From the NCBI GenBank assembly GCA_030447275.1, contig JAUJPF010000002.1, positions 62,001-126,000 of the forward strand: a stretch of DNA of 64,000 nucleotides. The letters run 5' to 3'. This stretch comes from Solirubrobacteraceae bacterium. Its GTDB lineage: Bacteria > Actinomycetota > Thermoleophilia > Solirubrobacterales > Solirubrobacteraceae. The position numbers and the translations under genes were made by a program. Each line of letters starts with the position of its first letter. Positions within the stretch are counted from its first letter, which is position 1. The notes beneath the pieces were generated by a model that was given only the letters and a program-made list of their open reading frames with translations, searched no databases and was not told where the DNA came from. This document shows, in pieces, positions 35,685-44,415 of this stretch.

Positions 35685-36787
35685 CAGAAGACGAGCACGC
35701 TACGGATCCCGTCCTGGTCGTGCATCAGCTCGAACCCGCGGTTGACCTCGTCGAGCGTCAGCCGGTGGGAGATGAACGAGTCGACGTCGATGTCGCCGGC
35801 GAGGTAGCGCTCGACGAGGAGCGGCACCTGCTCGCGGCTGCGCACCCCGCCGAACGAGGCGCCCTGCACGCGGCGGCCCTGCATGAGGAAGCGCGGCACG
35901 ATGTCGAGCGTCTCGCCCTTGCCGGCGACGCCGGCGATCGTGCACAGCCCCCACCCCATGCGCGCGGACTCGACCGCCTGGCGCATGACGGAGACGAGGC
36001 CGGTCGCCTCGAACGTGTAGTCGGCGCCGTAGCCGCCGGTCTCCTCGACGATCCGCTCGACGACGCCTTCCGTCGCGGTCCACGTGTCGGTCGCGCCGTT
36101 CCGCGCCGCCAGCTCGAGCCGCTCCGCCGAGAGGTCCACGCAGATGATCCGGTCGGCGCCCTGGAGGCGGCAGCCGGCGACCGCGCCGAGCCCGACCATC
36201 CCCGCGCCGAAGACGACGCACGTCGACCCGGGCTCGACGGCGGCGCGGTACATCGCGGCGCCCAGCCCCGTCGACAGCCCGCACGCGAACAGCGCGCACG
36301 CCTCGAGCGACGCCTCGGGCGAGACCTTGGCCAGCGCGATCTCGGGCATCACCGTCGCCTCGGCGAACGTCGAGCAGCCCATGAAGTGGCGCAGCTCCTC
36401 GCCGCCACGCGACAGGCGGGTCGAGCCGTCGGGCAGGTAGCCGCGGTTCTGCTGCTCGCGGATCGCCACGCACACGTTGGTCTTGCCGGACGCGCAGTTC
36501 ACGCACTCGCCGCAGAACGGCGAGAACAGCGTCACGACGTGGTCGCCGACCGCCAGCGACGAGACGCCGTCGCCGACCGCCTCGACCACGCCGGCGCCCT
36601 CGTGCCCGAGGACGCACGGGACGTAGCCCGACGGGTCCGCGCCCGACGCCGTGTAGAGATCCGTGTGGCAGACGCCGCACGCGTGGAGCTTCACCAGCGC
36701 CTCGCCGGACCGAGGCCCGGCGAGCTCGACGTCCTGCACCGCGAGGGGCTTTCCGAACTCCTCGAGGACCGCCGCGCGGATCTGCAT
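35684..36787 (-). CDS. Zinc-dependent alcohol dehydrogenase, class III-like
   Basis: 367 residues of the MDR family. Catalytic zinc ligands lie in ACGVCHTDLYTASG and LGHEGAGVVEAVGDGV, structural-zinc Cys residues in PFCGECVNCASGKTNVC. The Rossmann motif VFGAGMVGLGAVAG binds NAD, with Asp in ICVDLSAERL. The pattern fits actinobacterial class III/formaldehyde-type or AdhD enzymes. First gene of the pair with the BASS transporter. Confidence 0.88.
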   Translation of the reverse strand: MQIRAAVLEEFGKPLAVQDVELAGPRSGEALVKLHACGVCHTDLYTASGADPSGYVPCVLGHEGAGVVEAVGDGVSSLAVGDHVVTLFSPFCGECVNCASGKTNVCVAIREQQNRGYLPDGSTRLSRGGEELRHFMGCSTFAEATVMPEIALAKVSPEASLEACALFACGLSTGLGAAMYRAAVEPGSTCVVFGAGMVGLGAVAGCRLQGADRIICVDLSAERLELAARNGATDTWTATEGVVERIVEETGGYGADYTFEATGLVSVMRQAVESARMGWGLCTIAGVAGKGETLDIVPRFLMQGRRVQGASFGGVRSREQVPLLVERYLAGDIDVDSFISHRLTLDEVNRGFELMHDQDGIRSVLVF

Positions 36788-36845
36788 CGACGCAGCCTAT
36801 GCGCCAACGAGGATTCGAGGCCGCAGCGGTGGGTAACGCCGCCGC

Positions 36846-37598
36846 ATGGTCGAGGACTGGATCGGTGCGCACGTCGAGGACCCGTCGGGGCGCCGCTTCG
36901 GCACGCTCATCGACCTCTTCGTGGGGCGCACGAGCGGCGAGCCGGAGTTCGGGATCGTCGCGCTGGCCGCCGACGGCCGCGACCGCGTCGCCGTTCCGCT
37001 CGGCGGGACCCGGCGCGAGACCGACGGCCTCGTCGTCGCCCTCGACGCCGACCTCGCGCTCGCCGCGCCGCGGATGCAGGGCGACGTCGACGAGATCCCC
37101 GCCGAGGTCGGCGCGATGATCTACGACCGCTTCGGCGTGCCCGCCCCGACGCAGAGCGACGCCCCGACGCGCCCGATGCCGGCGGCCGCCGGCGACGAGG
37201 ACGTCGAGGTCGTGCTGTCGGAGGAGCAGCTCGCCGTCGAGACGCGCTCGCAGGCGACGGAGCGCGTCCGCGTGCGCAAGCGCGTCGTGACCGAGGACGT
37301 GACGATGACCGTCACCGTCCGCCGCGAGGAGCTCATCATCGAGCGCGAGCCGATCGTCGGGACGTCGCACCAGGCCGCCGACGGCGACTTCGCGCTGCCG
37401 ACCGAGACCGGCGAGGTCGAGTTCGTCCTGCACGCCGAGGAGCCGGTCGTGACCAAGCGCGTCGTCCCGGTCGAGCGCGTGAAGCTCAACCGCAACACGA
37501 TCACCGAGGAGCGGCACATCTCCGAGACGGTCCGGCGCGAGCGCGTCGAGGTCGACGAGACGCCGCTCACCCCTGCCCAGGAGGACATCCCCCGATGA
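36846..37598 (+). CDS. PRC-barrel/DUF2382 (YsnF/AvaK-like) stress protein
   Basis: 250 residues. An N-terminal PRC-barrel (EDPSGRRFGTLIDLFVGRT) is joined by an Ala/Pro linker to a DUF2382 region with the repetitive charged pattern LSEEQLAVETRSQATERVRV and VTKRVVPVERVKLNRNTITE. Such proteins are seen in stress-tolerant bacteria; function is not settled. The stop overlaps the start of a small membrane protein by four bases. Confidence 0.85.
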   Translation: MVEDWIGAHVEDPSGRRFGTLIDLFVGRTSGEPEFGIVALAADGRDRVAVPLGGTRRETDGLVVALDADLALAAPRMQGDVDEIPAEVGAMIYDRFGVPAPTQSDAPTRPMPAAAGDEDVEVVLSEEQLAVETRSQATERVRVRKRVVTEDVTMTVTVRREELIIEREPIVGTSHQAADGDFALPTETGEVEFVLHAEEPVVTKRVVPVERVKLNRNTITEERHISETVRRERVEVDETPLTPAQEDIPR

Positions 37599-37861
37599 CC
37601 GAGGACGCCATCCGCGTGACCGCCGGCCGCCCCACCAGCTCCGGCGACGACCGCCACGGCGGCGGAGCCCGCCGGCGCCTCCCGGTGCCGAGCGAGCTCA
37701 TCGTCCTCGCGGCGACGGTGATCGCCGTCCTGATCGCCGCCGCCGCCGCCGACAACTTCGACGCGCCGATCGCGTGGGCGTTCGTCACCCTGCTCGCGTT
37801 CGCCTACATCATCAGCCGCGGGCTCGTGAAGCGCGGCAGCGGCTCCGACGACGGCTTCTAG
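37595..37861 (+). CDS. Small two-TM membrane protein
   Basis: 88 residues: a disordered N-terminus (TAGRPTSSGDDRHGGG), two TM helices (PSELIVLAATVIAVLIAAAA and AWAFVTLLAFAYIISRGLV) and a short charged tail. ATGA overlap with the PRC-barrel gene. Probably part of the same stress unit. Confidence 0.75.
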   Translation: MTEDAIRVTAGRPTSSGDDRHGGGARRRLPVPSELIVLAATVIAVLIAAAAADNFDAPIAWAFVTLLAFAYIISRGLVKRGSGSDDGF

Positions 37862-37890
37862 GCCTTCAAGCCGCCACTCTGACTGAATCA

Positions 37891-37922
37891 CCGGCAGTGC
37901 AGCGCCTTTGCTGCACCGGCCG
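37891..37922 (+). terminator. Hairpin terminator after the PRC-barrel pair
   Basis: GTGCAGC (37897-37903) pairs perfectly with GCTGCAC (37910-37916) around GCCTTT, with flanking CCGG/CCGG pairs. Confidence 0.55.
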
Positions 37923-37989
37923 GCGGTAGCACCTGCCATCGACCGGCCGTCGATACGACGCGCGCCCGGGGTCCGTCGGCGGGCGAGCT

Positions 37990-38120
37990 ATCATCCCCGC
38001 CGCTTCGCCTCAGAAGGGGCGTGCGAGGGGGGTCCCGCGAGGGAGCTTCGCGCGCCATCGAAGGGAACCGGGTCGCTCCGCCGACCGACCCGGGTCCAGC
38101 TTGCGTCGTGGCGGTCCGTG
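37990..38120 (+). promoter_or_regulatory. Candidate c-di-AMP (ydaO/yuaA) riboswitch
   Basis: The leader of the CAP-domain gene folds between CCGCCGC (37997-38003) and GTGGCGG (38108-38114). Inside are CGAAGGGAACCGGGTCGCTC and CGACCCGGGTCCAGCTTGCG, close to the GAACCCGACAGCTAACC-type core of ydaO elements. These riboswitches precede wall-hydrolase and secreted genes in actinobacteria. The match is by eye and not scored. Confidence 0.45.
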
Positions 38121-38171
38121 CAGGGTCGCTGGCGGCGTCTGTCGAATCGTTCACAAGACGAGGGGACCGAC

Positions 38172-38726
38172 ATGCCAGTCACCAACCCGTTCCGGGTCGC
38201 GTCGTACGCGGCCATCCTCAGCGCCGTCGCGCTGTTCGCGATCCTGATCGCCGCACCGCCCGCATCCGCGCGCGGTTGCGCCGGCGCGAGCTCTCAGAAG
38301 CTCTCCAAGGCGCAGGCCAACCGGGCGATCTTCTGCCTCGTGAACCGCCAGCGCGCGCGCCGCGGCCTGCCCGCGCTGCGCCAGAGCCGCCGGCTGGCCC
38401 GCGTCGCCCGCGTCCACGCCCGCGACATCGTCCGCTACCAGTTCATCGGCCACAACTCGCCGGCGCACGGGTCGCTGCTGGCGCGCGTCAAGCGCTCCGG
38501 CTACGGACGCAACCGCCGGCTCACCTTCGGCGAGATCCTCGGCGCCGGCCGTGGCCGCTGGGGGACGCCGCGCTCGATCGTGCGCGAGTGGATGAAGCGC
38601 CACATCCACCGCACGGCGATCCTCTACCCGCGGTTCCGCGTGATGGGCGTCGGCGCCTCGCTGGGCATGCCGTCGCACAACAACCGCCGCAAGGGCCGCA
38701 GCTTCGTCATCACGTTCGCGAGCTGA
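38172..38726 (+). CDS. Secreted CAP/SCP domain protein
   Basis: 184 residues with a signal peptide (VASYAAILSAVALFAILIAA) and a CAP domain: FCLVNRQRARRGLPALRQSR, RYQFIGHNSPAHGSLLARVK, then EWMKRHIHRTAILYPRFRVM. Bacterial CAP proteins act at the cell surface; activity is not defined. GAGGGGA lies before the ATG. Convergent with the CBS gene, overlapping its end by 17 bases. Confidence 0.85.
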   Translation: MPVTNPFRVASYAAILSAVALFAILIAAPPASARGCAGASSQKLSKAQANRAIFCLVNRQRARRGLPALRQSRRLARVARVHARDIVRYQFIGHNSPAHGSLLARVKRSGYGRNRRLTFGEILGAGRGRWGTPRSIVREWMKRHIHRTAILYPRFRVMGVGASLGMPSHNNRRKGRSFVITFAS

Positions 38727-39177
38727 GGAAGCGCTCGGCCAGCGCGGCGAAGAAGTCGCTGCGCGTGATCACGCCGACGACGCGGCCCTTCTCGGCGACC
38801 GGGACGATCAGGACGCGGTGGTGCAGGAACGTCTCGGCGAGCTGCACGTCGGCGAAGTCGGGCGGCACGTCGACGTGCTCGGTGTTCATGTGCTTGCCCA
38901 CCGGCTCGCTGCGGCACGACGCGCGCTTCTCCAGCACCGACTCCATCGAGCGCGGCACGAACCCCGCGTACGACAGCTCCTTGACGTAGCCGGGGAAGAG
39001 CGCGCCCATGAACTCGCGCTCGCCGAAGAGGCCGACGAGCCGGTCCCCGGCGTCGACGACGGGCAGCGCCGGAAGCTCCGAGTCGAGCAGGGCGCTGACC
39101 GCGTCGCTGAGCGCCATGTCGTCGCGCAGCAGCGGCGCGTCGCGCCGGACCAGCTCGGTGATCGTCCGCGGGCTCAC
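38710..39177 (-). CDS. CBS-domain pair protein
   Basis: 155 residues, essentially two CBS motifs: ALSDAVSALLDSELPALPVV with GDRLVGLFGEREFMGALF, and FADVQLAETFLHHRVLIVPV with GRVVGVITRSDFFAALAE. CBS pairs bind adenine nucleotides and regulate partners. GTG 39177 overlaps the stop of the ArsB-like gene by four bases, so it probably senses energy status for that transporter. Confidence 0.85.
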   Translation of the reverse strand: MSPRTITELVRRDAPLLRDDMALSDAVSALLDSELPALPVVDAGDRLVGLFGEREFMGALFPGYVKELSYAGFVPRSMESVLEKRASCRSEPVGKHMNTEHVDVPPDFADVQLAETFLHHRVLIVPVAEKGRVVGVITRSDFFAALAERFLSSRT

Positions 39178-40430
39178 AGGTATCGCAGGGCGATGTACCC
39201 GGTGGCGAGCACCATCGAAAGCAGCGTGACCGGGGCGCCGACCTTCAGGAACTCGACGAACCCGATTGGCCGGCCGCTGCGCTCGGCCATCCCCGCGGCG
39301 GCGACGTTGGCCGCGGCGGCGATCAGGGTCAGGTTGCCGCCGAAGCACGCGCCGAGGGCGAGAGCCCACCAGTAGGCGTCGTCGCCGCTCGCCCCGCCCT
39401 GGAGCTGCTCGACGACCGGGATCATCGTCGCGGTGAACGGGATGTTGTCGACGATGCCCGAGCCCAGGGCCGACACCCACGTGATCCCGAGCAGCTCCGC
39501 GGTGCGGTCGCCGCCGGTCACGTCGGCGATCCCCTGCGCCACCTCCTCGATCGCGCCCGTCTCCTCGAGCGCCCCGACCATGACGAAGAGCCCGATGAAG
39601 AAGAACAGCGTCGGCCACTCGATCCGCGACAGGGCGTTCTCGACGGACTGCTTCGTGAGCAGCAGCAGGACCGTCGCCCCGAGCAGCGCCACCGTCGCGG
39701 GCTCGAGGTGCAGCGGCTTGTGGACGAAGAACAGCAGGATCGTCCCGATCAGCACCGGCAGCGCCCGCCTGAGCTCCTCGGGGTCCTCGATCGACTTGCG
39801 CGCGTCGAGCTCCATCACGCGATCGCGCGCCTCGGGCGCTATCTCAAGGCGCGGCCGGAACGCGAGGTAGAGCAGGCCGGTCACCACGAGGAAGGTGACG
39901 AACGCGATCGGCGCGAGGTTGACGATGAAGTCGACGAACGACAGCCCGGTGGCGCCCGCGATCATGATGTTCGGCGGGTCGCCGATCAGCGTCGCCGTGC
40001 CGCCGATGTTCGACGTGATGACCTCGATGAGGACGAGCGGGATCGGGTCGATGTCGAGCGCGTCGGCCAGCAGGAACGTGATCGGCACGATCAGCAGGAC
40101 CGTCGTGAGGTTGTCGAGGAAGGCGCTGAGCAGCGCGGTGGAGCCGGCGAGCGCCAGGACCACGAGGAAGGGCCTTCCCCGCGCGAGCTGACCGGCCTTG
40201 ATCGCGAGGTACGTGTAGATCCCCGTCGTCTCGGTCAGCCGGACGATGAGCATCATCCCGGCGAGCAGGCCGATCGTGTTCCAGTCGATCGCCTCGATCG
40301 CGACCTCCTGCTCGATCGTCTGCGTGACGAGCACGAGCATCGCGCCGACGAGCGCGACCTTGGTCCGGTCGACGCGCTCGCTGGCGATGACCGCGAGGGC
40401 GGCGACGAAGATCCCGACGGCGAGGGCCAC
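39174..40430 (-). CDS. ArsB/NhaD-type (ion transporter superfamily) permease
   Basis: 418 residues, 10-12 TM segments. SAFLDNLTTVLLIVPITFLL and the second-half SGIVDNIPFTATMIPVVEQL are the paired half-repeat motifs of ArsB/NhaD/CitT carriers; SNIGGTATLIGDPPNIMIAG is also typical. GTG 40430 is the only start near the first TM segment, 12 bases after the FNT stop. It likely exports an anion or exchanges cations; arsenite specificity is not shown. Confidence 0.85.
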   Translation of the reverse strand: MALAVGIFVAALAVIASERVDRTKVALVGAMLVLVTQTIEQEVAIEAIDWNTIGLLAGMMLIVRLTETTGIYTYLAIKAGQLARGRPFLVVLALAGSTALLSAFLDNLTTVLLIVPITFLLADALDIDPIPLVLIEVITSNIGGTATLIGDPPNIMIAGATGLSFVDFIVNLAPIAFVTFLVVTGLLYLAFRPRLEIAPEARDRVMELDARKSIEDPEELRRALPVLIGTILLFFVHKPLHLEPATVALLGATVLLLLTKQSVENALSRIEWPTLFFFIGLFVMVGALEETGAIEEVAQGIADVTGGDRTAELLGITWVSALGSGIVDNIPFTATMIPVVEQLQGGASGDDAYWWALALGACFGGNLTLIAAAANVAAAGMAERSGRPIGFVEFLKVGAPVTLLSMVLATGYIALRYL

Positions 40431-40441
40431 CGGGACGGAGA

Positions 40442-41218
40442 CTAGTTCTCGCCGCGGACCTGGAGCACCCGGGCGAGCGTCACGAACCCCATCCCGCCGA
40501 CCAGGTTGCCGATCACCGAGACCGGGAAGTTCTGCGCGAGGTCGGTCCACGTCGCCCTGTCCTGCGTGTCGGCCAGCAGCCCGAACGCCATCTCGCCGAA
40601 CCCGACGATCGCGTGGTTGAGGCTCGGCGCGGCGAGGACGAACCCGACGAGCAGCGCGAGCGCGATCCGGGCGATGTCGAGCTCGACGGACAGGGTCAGC
40701 CACGTGAAGAGCGTCATCGCCGTCCCCGCGACGATCGCGCTGAGGAACGCGGCGACGATGTCGCGCTGGGCGAACGTGTCGGCCATCGTCCCCGCCGCGT
40801 CGAGCGCCTCGGGCGGGACGAGCCCCGCCCGCGTGAAGATCAGCGCGAGCACGAAGATGCCGAGGAGGTTCGCGACCATCGTGATGCTCCACAGCCGCGC
40901 CAGCGCGGCGATGGAGCCGTGCCCGCGCAGGAGCGCGGCGATCGGGACGAGGAAGTTCTCGGTGAAGAGCTCCGAGCGCCCGACGATCAGGAACACGAAG
41001 CCGATGCCGAACACCAGCGAGCCGCCGACGTGCGCGATCTGCTGGGGCACGGCGACGGCGAGGGCGCCCGAGACGACGGCGAGCGCCATGACGCCGAGCA
41101 TCACGTCGACGCCGCCGATCGCGCCGGTGGCGGCGAGGCCGAGCGGCTTGCGCGTCAGGCGCCGCTCGCCCTCCTCGACGCTCTCATCCCAGATCTCGTC
41201 GGGGTCGCGGCCGCTCAC
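40442..41218 (-). CDS. Formate/nitrite transporter (FNT) family protein
   Basis: 258 residues with six TM segments. GRSELFTENFLVPIAALLRG and SLNHAIVGFGEMAFGLLA carry the FNT constriction features. FNT channels carry small monovalent anions such as formate, nitrite or hydrosulfide. It heads a three-gene minus-strand unit (FNT, ArsB-like, CBS). Confidence 0.85.
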   Translation of the reverse strand: MSGRDPDEIWDESVEEGERRLTRKPLGLAATGAIGGVDVMLGVMALAVVSGALAVAVPQQIAHVGGSLVFGIGFVFLIVGRSELFTENFLVPIAALLRGHGSIAALARLWSITMVANLLGIFVLALIFTRAGLVPPEALDAAGTMADTFAQRDIVAAFLSAIVAGTAMTLFTWLTLSVELDIARIALALLVGFVLAAPSLNHAIVGFGEMAFGLLADTQDRATWTDLAQNFPVSVIGNLVGGMGFVTLARVLQVRGEN

Positions 41219-41423
41219 GCTGCGGGCCGCTACCCAGCGCTCCCGGCGTCAAGCAATCCGCTGCAAACCCGGCCCTTCCGCTGCGGGCCGCTACAGTGGA
41301 CGGCGTGGTCGGGACGTTCGCCGGCTGCGGGCAGCTTGCTTGGGTCCCGCTCTGAAGCGGTTCGGGTCGGCCGTCATCCATCCGAATCGTCAGCGGCCAT
41401 CCGGGCCGCCCACAGGAGTCACG

Positions 41424-42629
41424 TTGTCCCAGCAGTCCTTCGCCGCCCTCGGCGTGTCGGCGCCTGTCGTCCAGGCCCTCGCCGCCCGCGGCATCACCCA
41501 GCCCTTCGCCATCCAGGCGCACGTCACCGCCGACGTCCTCGCCGGCCGCGACGTGCTCGCCTCGTCCCCCACGGGGTCGGGCAAGACGCTCGCCTTCGCC
41601 GTGCCGATCGTGGACCGCATCGCGGCGACCGATCGCCGGCCCGCCGCGCTGATCCTCGCCCCGACGCGCGAGCTGGCTTCGCAGATCGTCGACGAGTCGC
41701 GCTCGGTCGCCCACGCCCGCGCCCTGAAGATCGCCGCCGTCTACGGCGGCCTGTCGATCGCCAAGCAGGCCCGCGACGCGGCGGCCGCGCACATCCTCGT
41801 CGCCACCCCGGGGCGCCTCGAGGACCTGATCGCCCGCCGCGCGCTGACGCTCGAGCACGTCAAGGTCCTCGTCCTCGACGAGGCCGACCGGATGCTCGAC
41901 ATGGGCTTCAAGCCCGCCGTCGACCGGATCGTCGCCCAGACGCCGAGCGACCGCCAGACGCTGTTCTTCTCGGCCACGCTCGACGGCGAGGCCGGCACGA
42001 TCGCGACCGCCTTCACGCGCGACGCCGCGCGCCACGAGCAGAAGCCGGCCAAGGTCGAGAAGGCGGCGATCGAGCACCGCTTCGTCGCCGTCGACCGGCC
42101 GGAGCGCGTCGAAACCCTCGTGCGGCACCTGTCGCAGCCCGACCGCGACCTCACGCTCGTCTTCGTACGCACCAAGCGCGGCGCCGACCGGCTCGTGAAG
42201 TCGCTCACGCGGGCGGGCGTCGAGGCGGTGGCCATGCACGGCGACAAGTCCCAGCGCCAGCGCGAGCGGGCGCTCGCCAGCTTCGAGTCGGGCCGCGTCG
42301 ACACGCTCGTCGCGACGGACGTCGCCGCGCGCGGCATCGACGTCGACGACATCTCGCACGTCATCCAGTTCGACCCGCCGGACGGGCGCGACACCTACGT
42401 GCACCGCGTCGGGCGCACCGGCCGCGCCGGGCGCACCGGCGTCGGCATCACGTACGTCGAGCGCGAGACCGCGGCCGACGTCGAGCAGATCGCCACCGCG
42501 CTGCGGCTCGACTCCGAGTTCGCGCAGACCGGCCTCGCCCGCAGGGCGAAGCCGTCGCACCCCGCGCGCGCGCCGCAGCACCCGCGGCCCTCGCGCAACT
42601 CGCGCCGGCGGCGCCCGCGCGCCCGCTGA
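41424..42629 (+). CDS. DEAD-box RNA helicase
   Basis: 401 residues with the full motif set: Q motif near ITQPFAIQAH, SSPTGSGKTLAFAVP (motif I), PTRELASQI (Ia), ATPGRLEDLI (Ib), VLDEADRMLDMGF (II), SATLDG (III), VATDVAARGIDVDDISHVIQ (V) and YVHRVGRTGRAGRTG (VI). A basic tail follows (RPSRNSRRRRPRAR). TTG 41424 is chosen because AGGAG lies five bases upstream. Its 205-base leader contains a 16-base direct repeat (41218-41233, 41279-41294). Confidence 0.92.
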   Translation: MSQQSFAALGVSAPVVQALAARGITQPFAIQAHVTADVLAGRDVLASSPTGSGKTLAFAVPIVDRIAATDRRPAALILAPTRELASQIVDESRSVAHARALKIAAVYGGLSIAKQARDAAAAHILVATPGRLEDLIARRALTLEHVKVLVLDEADRMLDMGFKPAVDRIVAQTPSDRQTLFFSATLDGEAGTIATAFTRDAARHEQKPAKVEKAAIEHRFVAVDRPERVETLVRHLSQPDRDLTLVFVRTKRGADRLVKSLTRAGVEAVAMHGDKSQRQRERALASFESGRVDTLVATDVAARGIDVDDISHVIQFDPPDGRDTYVHRVGRTGRAGRTGVGITYVERETAADVEQIATALRLDSEFAQTGLARRAKPSHPARAPQHPRPSRNSRRRRPRAR

Positions 42630-42651
42630 CGGCCACTATCGTGTCGAGCCG

Positions 42652-43554
42652 ATGAACGAGCAGTTCTGCAAGGTCCGTGACGTCGAGCTCTGCTACGAGA
42701 CGTTCGGCGATCCCGCCGCCACGCCGCTGCTGCTCGTCATGGGCCTCGGCACGCAGATGATCGCCTGGCGCCCGGACTTCTGCCGGATGCTCGTCGACCG
42801 CGGGTTCTTCGTGATCCGCTACGACAACCGCGACATCGGGCGCTCGACGCACCTGAACGACGTCCGCCCGCCGACCCCCCTCCAGCTGCTGCGGCGCGAC
42901 AGGCGCGCGGCGGCCTACACGCTCGACGACATGGCCGACGACGCCGCCGGGCTGCTCGACTGCCTCGGCATCGACGCCGCGCACGTCGTCGGCGCGTCGA
43001 TGGGCGGCATGATCGCCCAGGTCCTCGCCGGCCGGCACCCCGAGAAGGTGCTCACGCTCACGTCGATCATGTCCTCGACCGGCGCGCGCTTCAAGGGCGA
43101 GCCGGCGCTGAAGGTCTATCCGTTCCTCCTCGCCAAGCGCCCGGCCACGAAGCAGGAGGCGGTCGACCGCGCGATCAAGCTCTGGCGCGTCGTCGGCTCG
43201 ACGGGCTTCGAGCGCGACGAGGACGAGCTGGCCGAGATGGCCGGGACGTCGTTCGACCGCGGCGGCGGCGACGGGTCGGGCACCGGCCGGCAGCTCGCGG
43301 CGATGCTCGCCACCGGCGACCGCACCGCGGCGATCAGGAACATCAAGGCGCCGACGCTCGTCATCCACGGCACGGTCGACAAGCTCGTGCGACCGAGCGG
43401 CGGCAGGGCGACCGCGAAGGCGATTCGCGGCTCGCGGCTCGTGCTGATCGACGGGATGGGCCACGACCTGCCCCGCGGCGTCTGGCCGCGGCTCGTCGAG
43501 CTCATCGCCGAGCACGCCGCGCGCCTCCCGCGCGGCGAGCGCGCGGCGGCCTAG
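42652..43554 (+). CDS. Alpha/beta-fold hydrolase
   Basis: 300 residues. The nucleophile elbow VVGASMGGMIAQVLAG, oxyanion region MGLGTQMIAWRPDFC, RYDNRDIGRSTHLND, and late Asp (HGTVDKLV) and His (DGMGHDLPRG) give the full Ser-Asp-His triad. RdmC/aclacinomycin-esterase-like proteins share this outline. Substrate unknown. Convergent overlap of four bases with the nucleotidyltransferase gene. Confidence 0.87.
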   Translation: MNEQFCKVRDVELCYETFGDPAATPLLLVMGLGTQMIAWRPDFCRMLVDRGFFVIRYDNRDIGRSTHLNDVRPPTPLQLLRRDRRAAAYTLDDMADDAAGLLDCLGIDAAHVVGASMGGMIAQVLAGRHPEKVLTLTSIMSSTGARFKGEPALKVYPFLLAKRPATKQEAVDRAIKLWRVVGSTGFERDEDELAEMAGTSFDRGGGDGSGTGRQLAAMLATGDRTAAIRNIKAPTLVIHGTVDKLVRPSGGRATAKAIRGSRLVLIDGMGHDLPRGVWPRLVELIAEHAARLPRGERAAA

Positions 43555-44099
43555 CGGTCCTGCGCGCGCCGTACGACGTCGTCGAGGCGGGCGAACCGCT
43601 GGTCGTCGGAGTCAAGCATCGGCGCGAGCACGGAGCGCACCGCGCCGATGTCGAGCATTCCGGCCCGCAGCATCGCCTCGACGTCCGCCCAGTCCTGCAG
43701 GCGATCGAACATGATCTTGAACACCGCCAGCTCCACGGCTGCGAGCACCGGGATCTCGGTGCCTTCGAACGGCACGGTCCGACGATGGCGCGCGGCGTCG
43801 GTGTGCACTGCGGCGTAGTCGAAGAAGAGGTCGACCGGCGTTGCCTCCCACCAGAGCCTCGTCTGACCGTCGCGCGCGATGATCGCCCCTGCATCGGGCG
43901 GAACCTCGACGCCGTGCGGCAGCGCCGAGAGCGCGTCCTCGGCGTCCTCCGCGGGCACGAAGATGTTGATGTCGATGTCACTCGTTCCGCGCGGGTTCTC
44001 GGTGGCGAACGCCAGTGCGATCGCTCCTCCGAAGGCGTGCGGGAGTCCAGCTGCGGCGAGGGCGCGGTGCAGCGCGACGACCCGCTCGCCGAGCGTCAC
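43551..44099 (-). CDS. Nucleotidyltransferase-fold protein (AbiEii/DUF6036-like), possible toxin
   Basis: 182 residues. HAFGGAIALAFATENPRGTS followed by DIDINIFVP gives the G-G...DxD signature of minimal nucleotidyltransferases. The XRE regulator gene directly upstream overlaps by four bases, the layout of toxin-antitoxin pairs in which the nucleotidyltransferase modifies tRNA or protein. No HEPN partner is present. Confidence 0.72.
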   Translation of the reverse strand: MTLGERVVALHRALAAAGLPHAFGGAIALAFATENPRGTSDIDINIFVPAEDAEDALSALPHGVEVPPDAGAIIARDGQTRLWWEATPVDLFFDYAAVHTDAARHRRTVPFEGTEIPVLAAVELAVFKIMFDRLQDWADVEAMLRAGMLDIGAVRSVLAPMLDSDDQRFARLDDVVRRAQDR

Positions 44100-44389
44100 G
44101 TCGGAAGTCGCGGGTACTTCAGCGTCGGCTCGTGGCGCGTCGGCAGCGCGGCAGCGAGATCGAGAACCTCAGCGAGGACCCGCGCGTTGCGCCGGAGCGG
44201 TTCCGGATCGACGCGGAGTTGCGCGCCGGCGGCCGACAAGATCCGGCTCAGCGTGGACACCGACGGCTCCTTGCGCCCGTTCTCGTAGGCCGACAGCGTG
44301 GCCTGAGAGGTGCCGCTCCGGCGGGCCAGGTCGGCCTGGGTGAAACCGGCGCGCATGCGCGCCTCGCGAATCTCGCGGCTGGCGTCCAT
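44096..44389 (-). CDS. XRE-family HTH regulator (probable antitoxin)
   Basis: 97 residues with a single XRE helix-turn-helix: ARMRAGFTQADLARRSGTSQ and ATLSAYENGRKEPSVSTLSR. ATG 44389 lies 11 bases after a perfect palindrome it would be expected to bind. Four-base overlap with the nucleotidyltransferase gene. Confidence 0.87.
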   Translation of the reverse strand: MDASREIREARMRAGFTQADLARRSGTSQATLSAYENGRKEPSVSTLSRILSAAGAQLRVDPEPLRRNARVLAEVLDLAAALPTRHEPTLKYPRLPT

Positions 44390-44399
44390 GTCGGCCAGT

Positions 44400-44415
44400 A
44401 TATCCGGTCGGATAT
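44400..44415. promoter_or_regulatory. Perfect operator palindrome for the XRE module
   Basis: ATATCCG-GT-CGGATAT, a 7+2+7 perfect inverted repeat and AT-rich against its surroundings, just upstream of the XRE start. Likely an autoregulatory operator; it may overlap the promoter. Confidence 0.7.

Noticed and set aside
41218-41294. Repeated CGCTGCGGGCCGCTAC upstream of the DEAD-box helicase
   Set aside because: Two copies 61 bases apart could be regulatory, but GC-rich low-complexity repeats are expected here and nothing else supports it.
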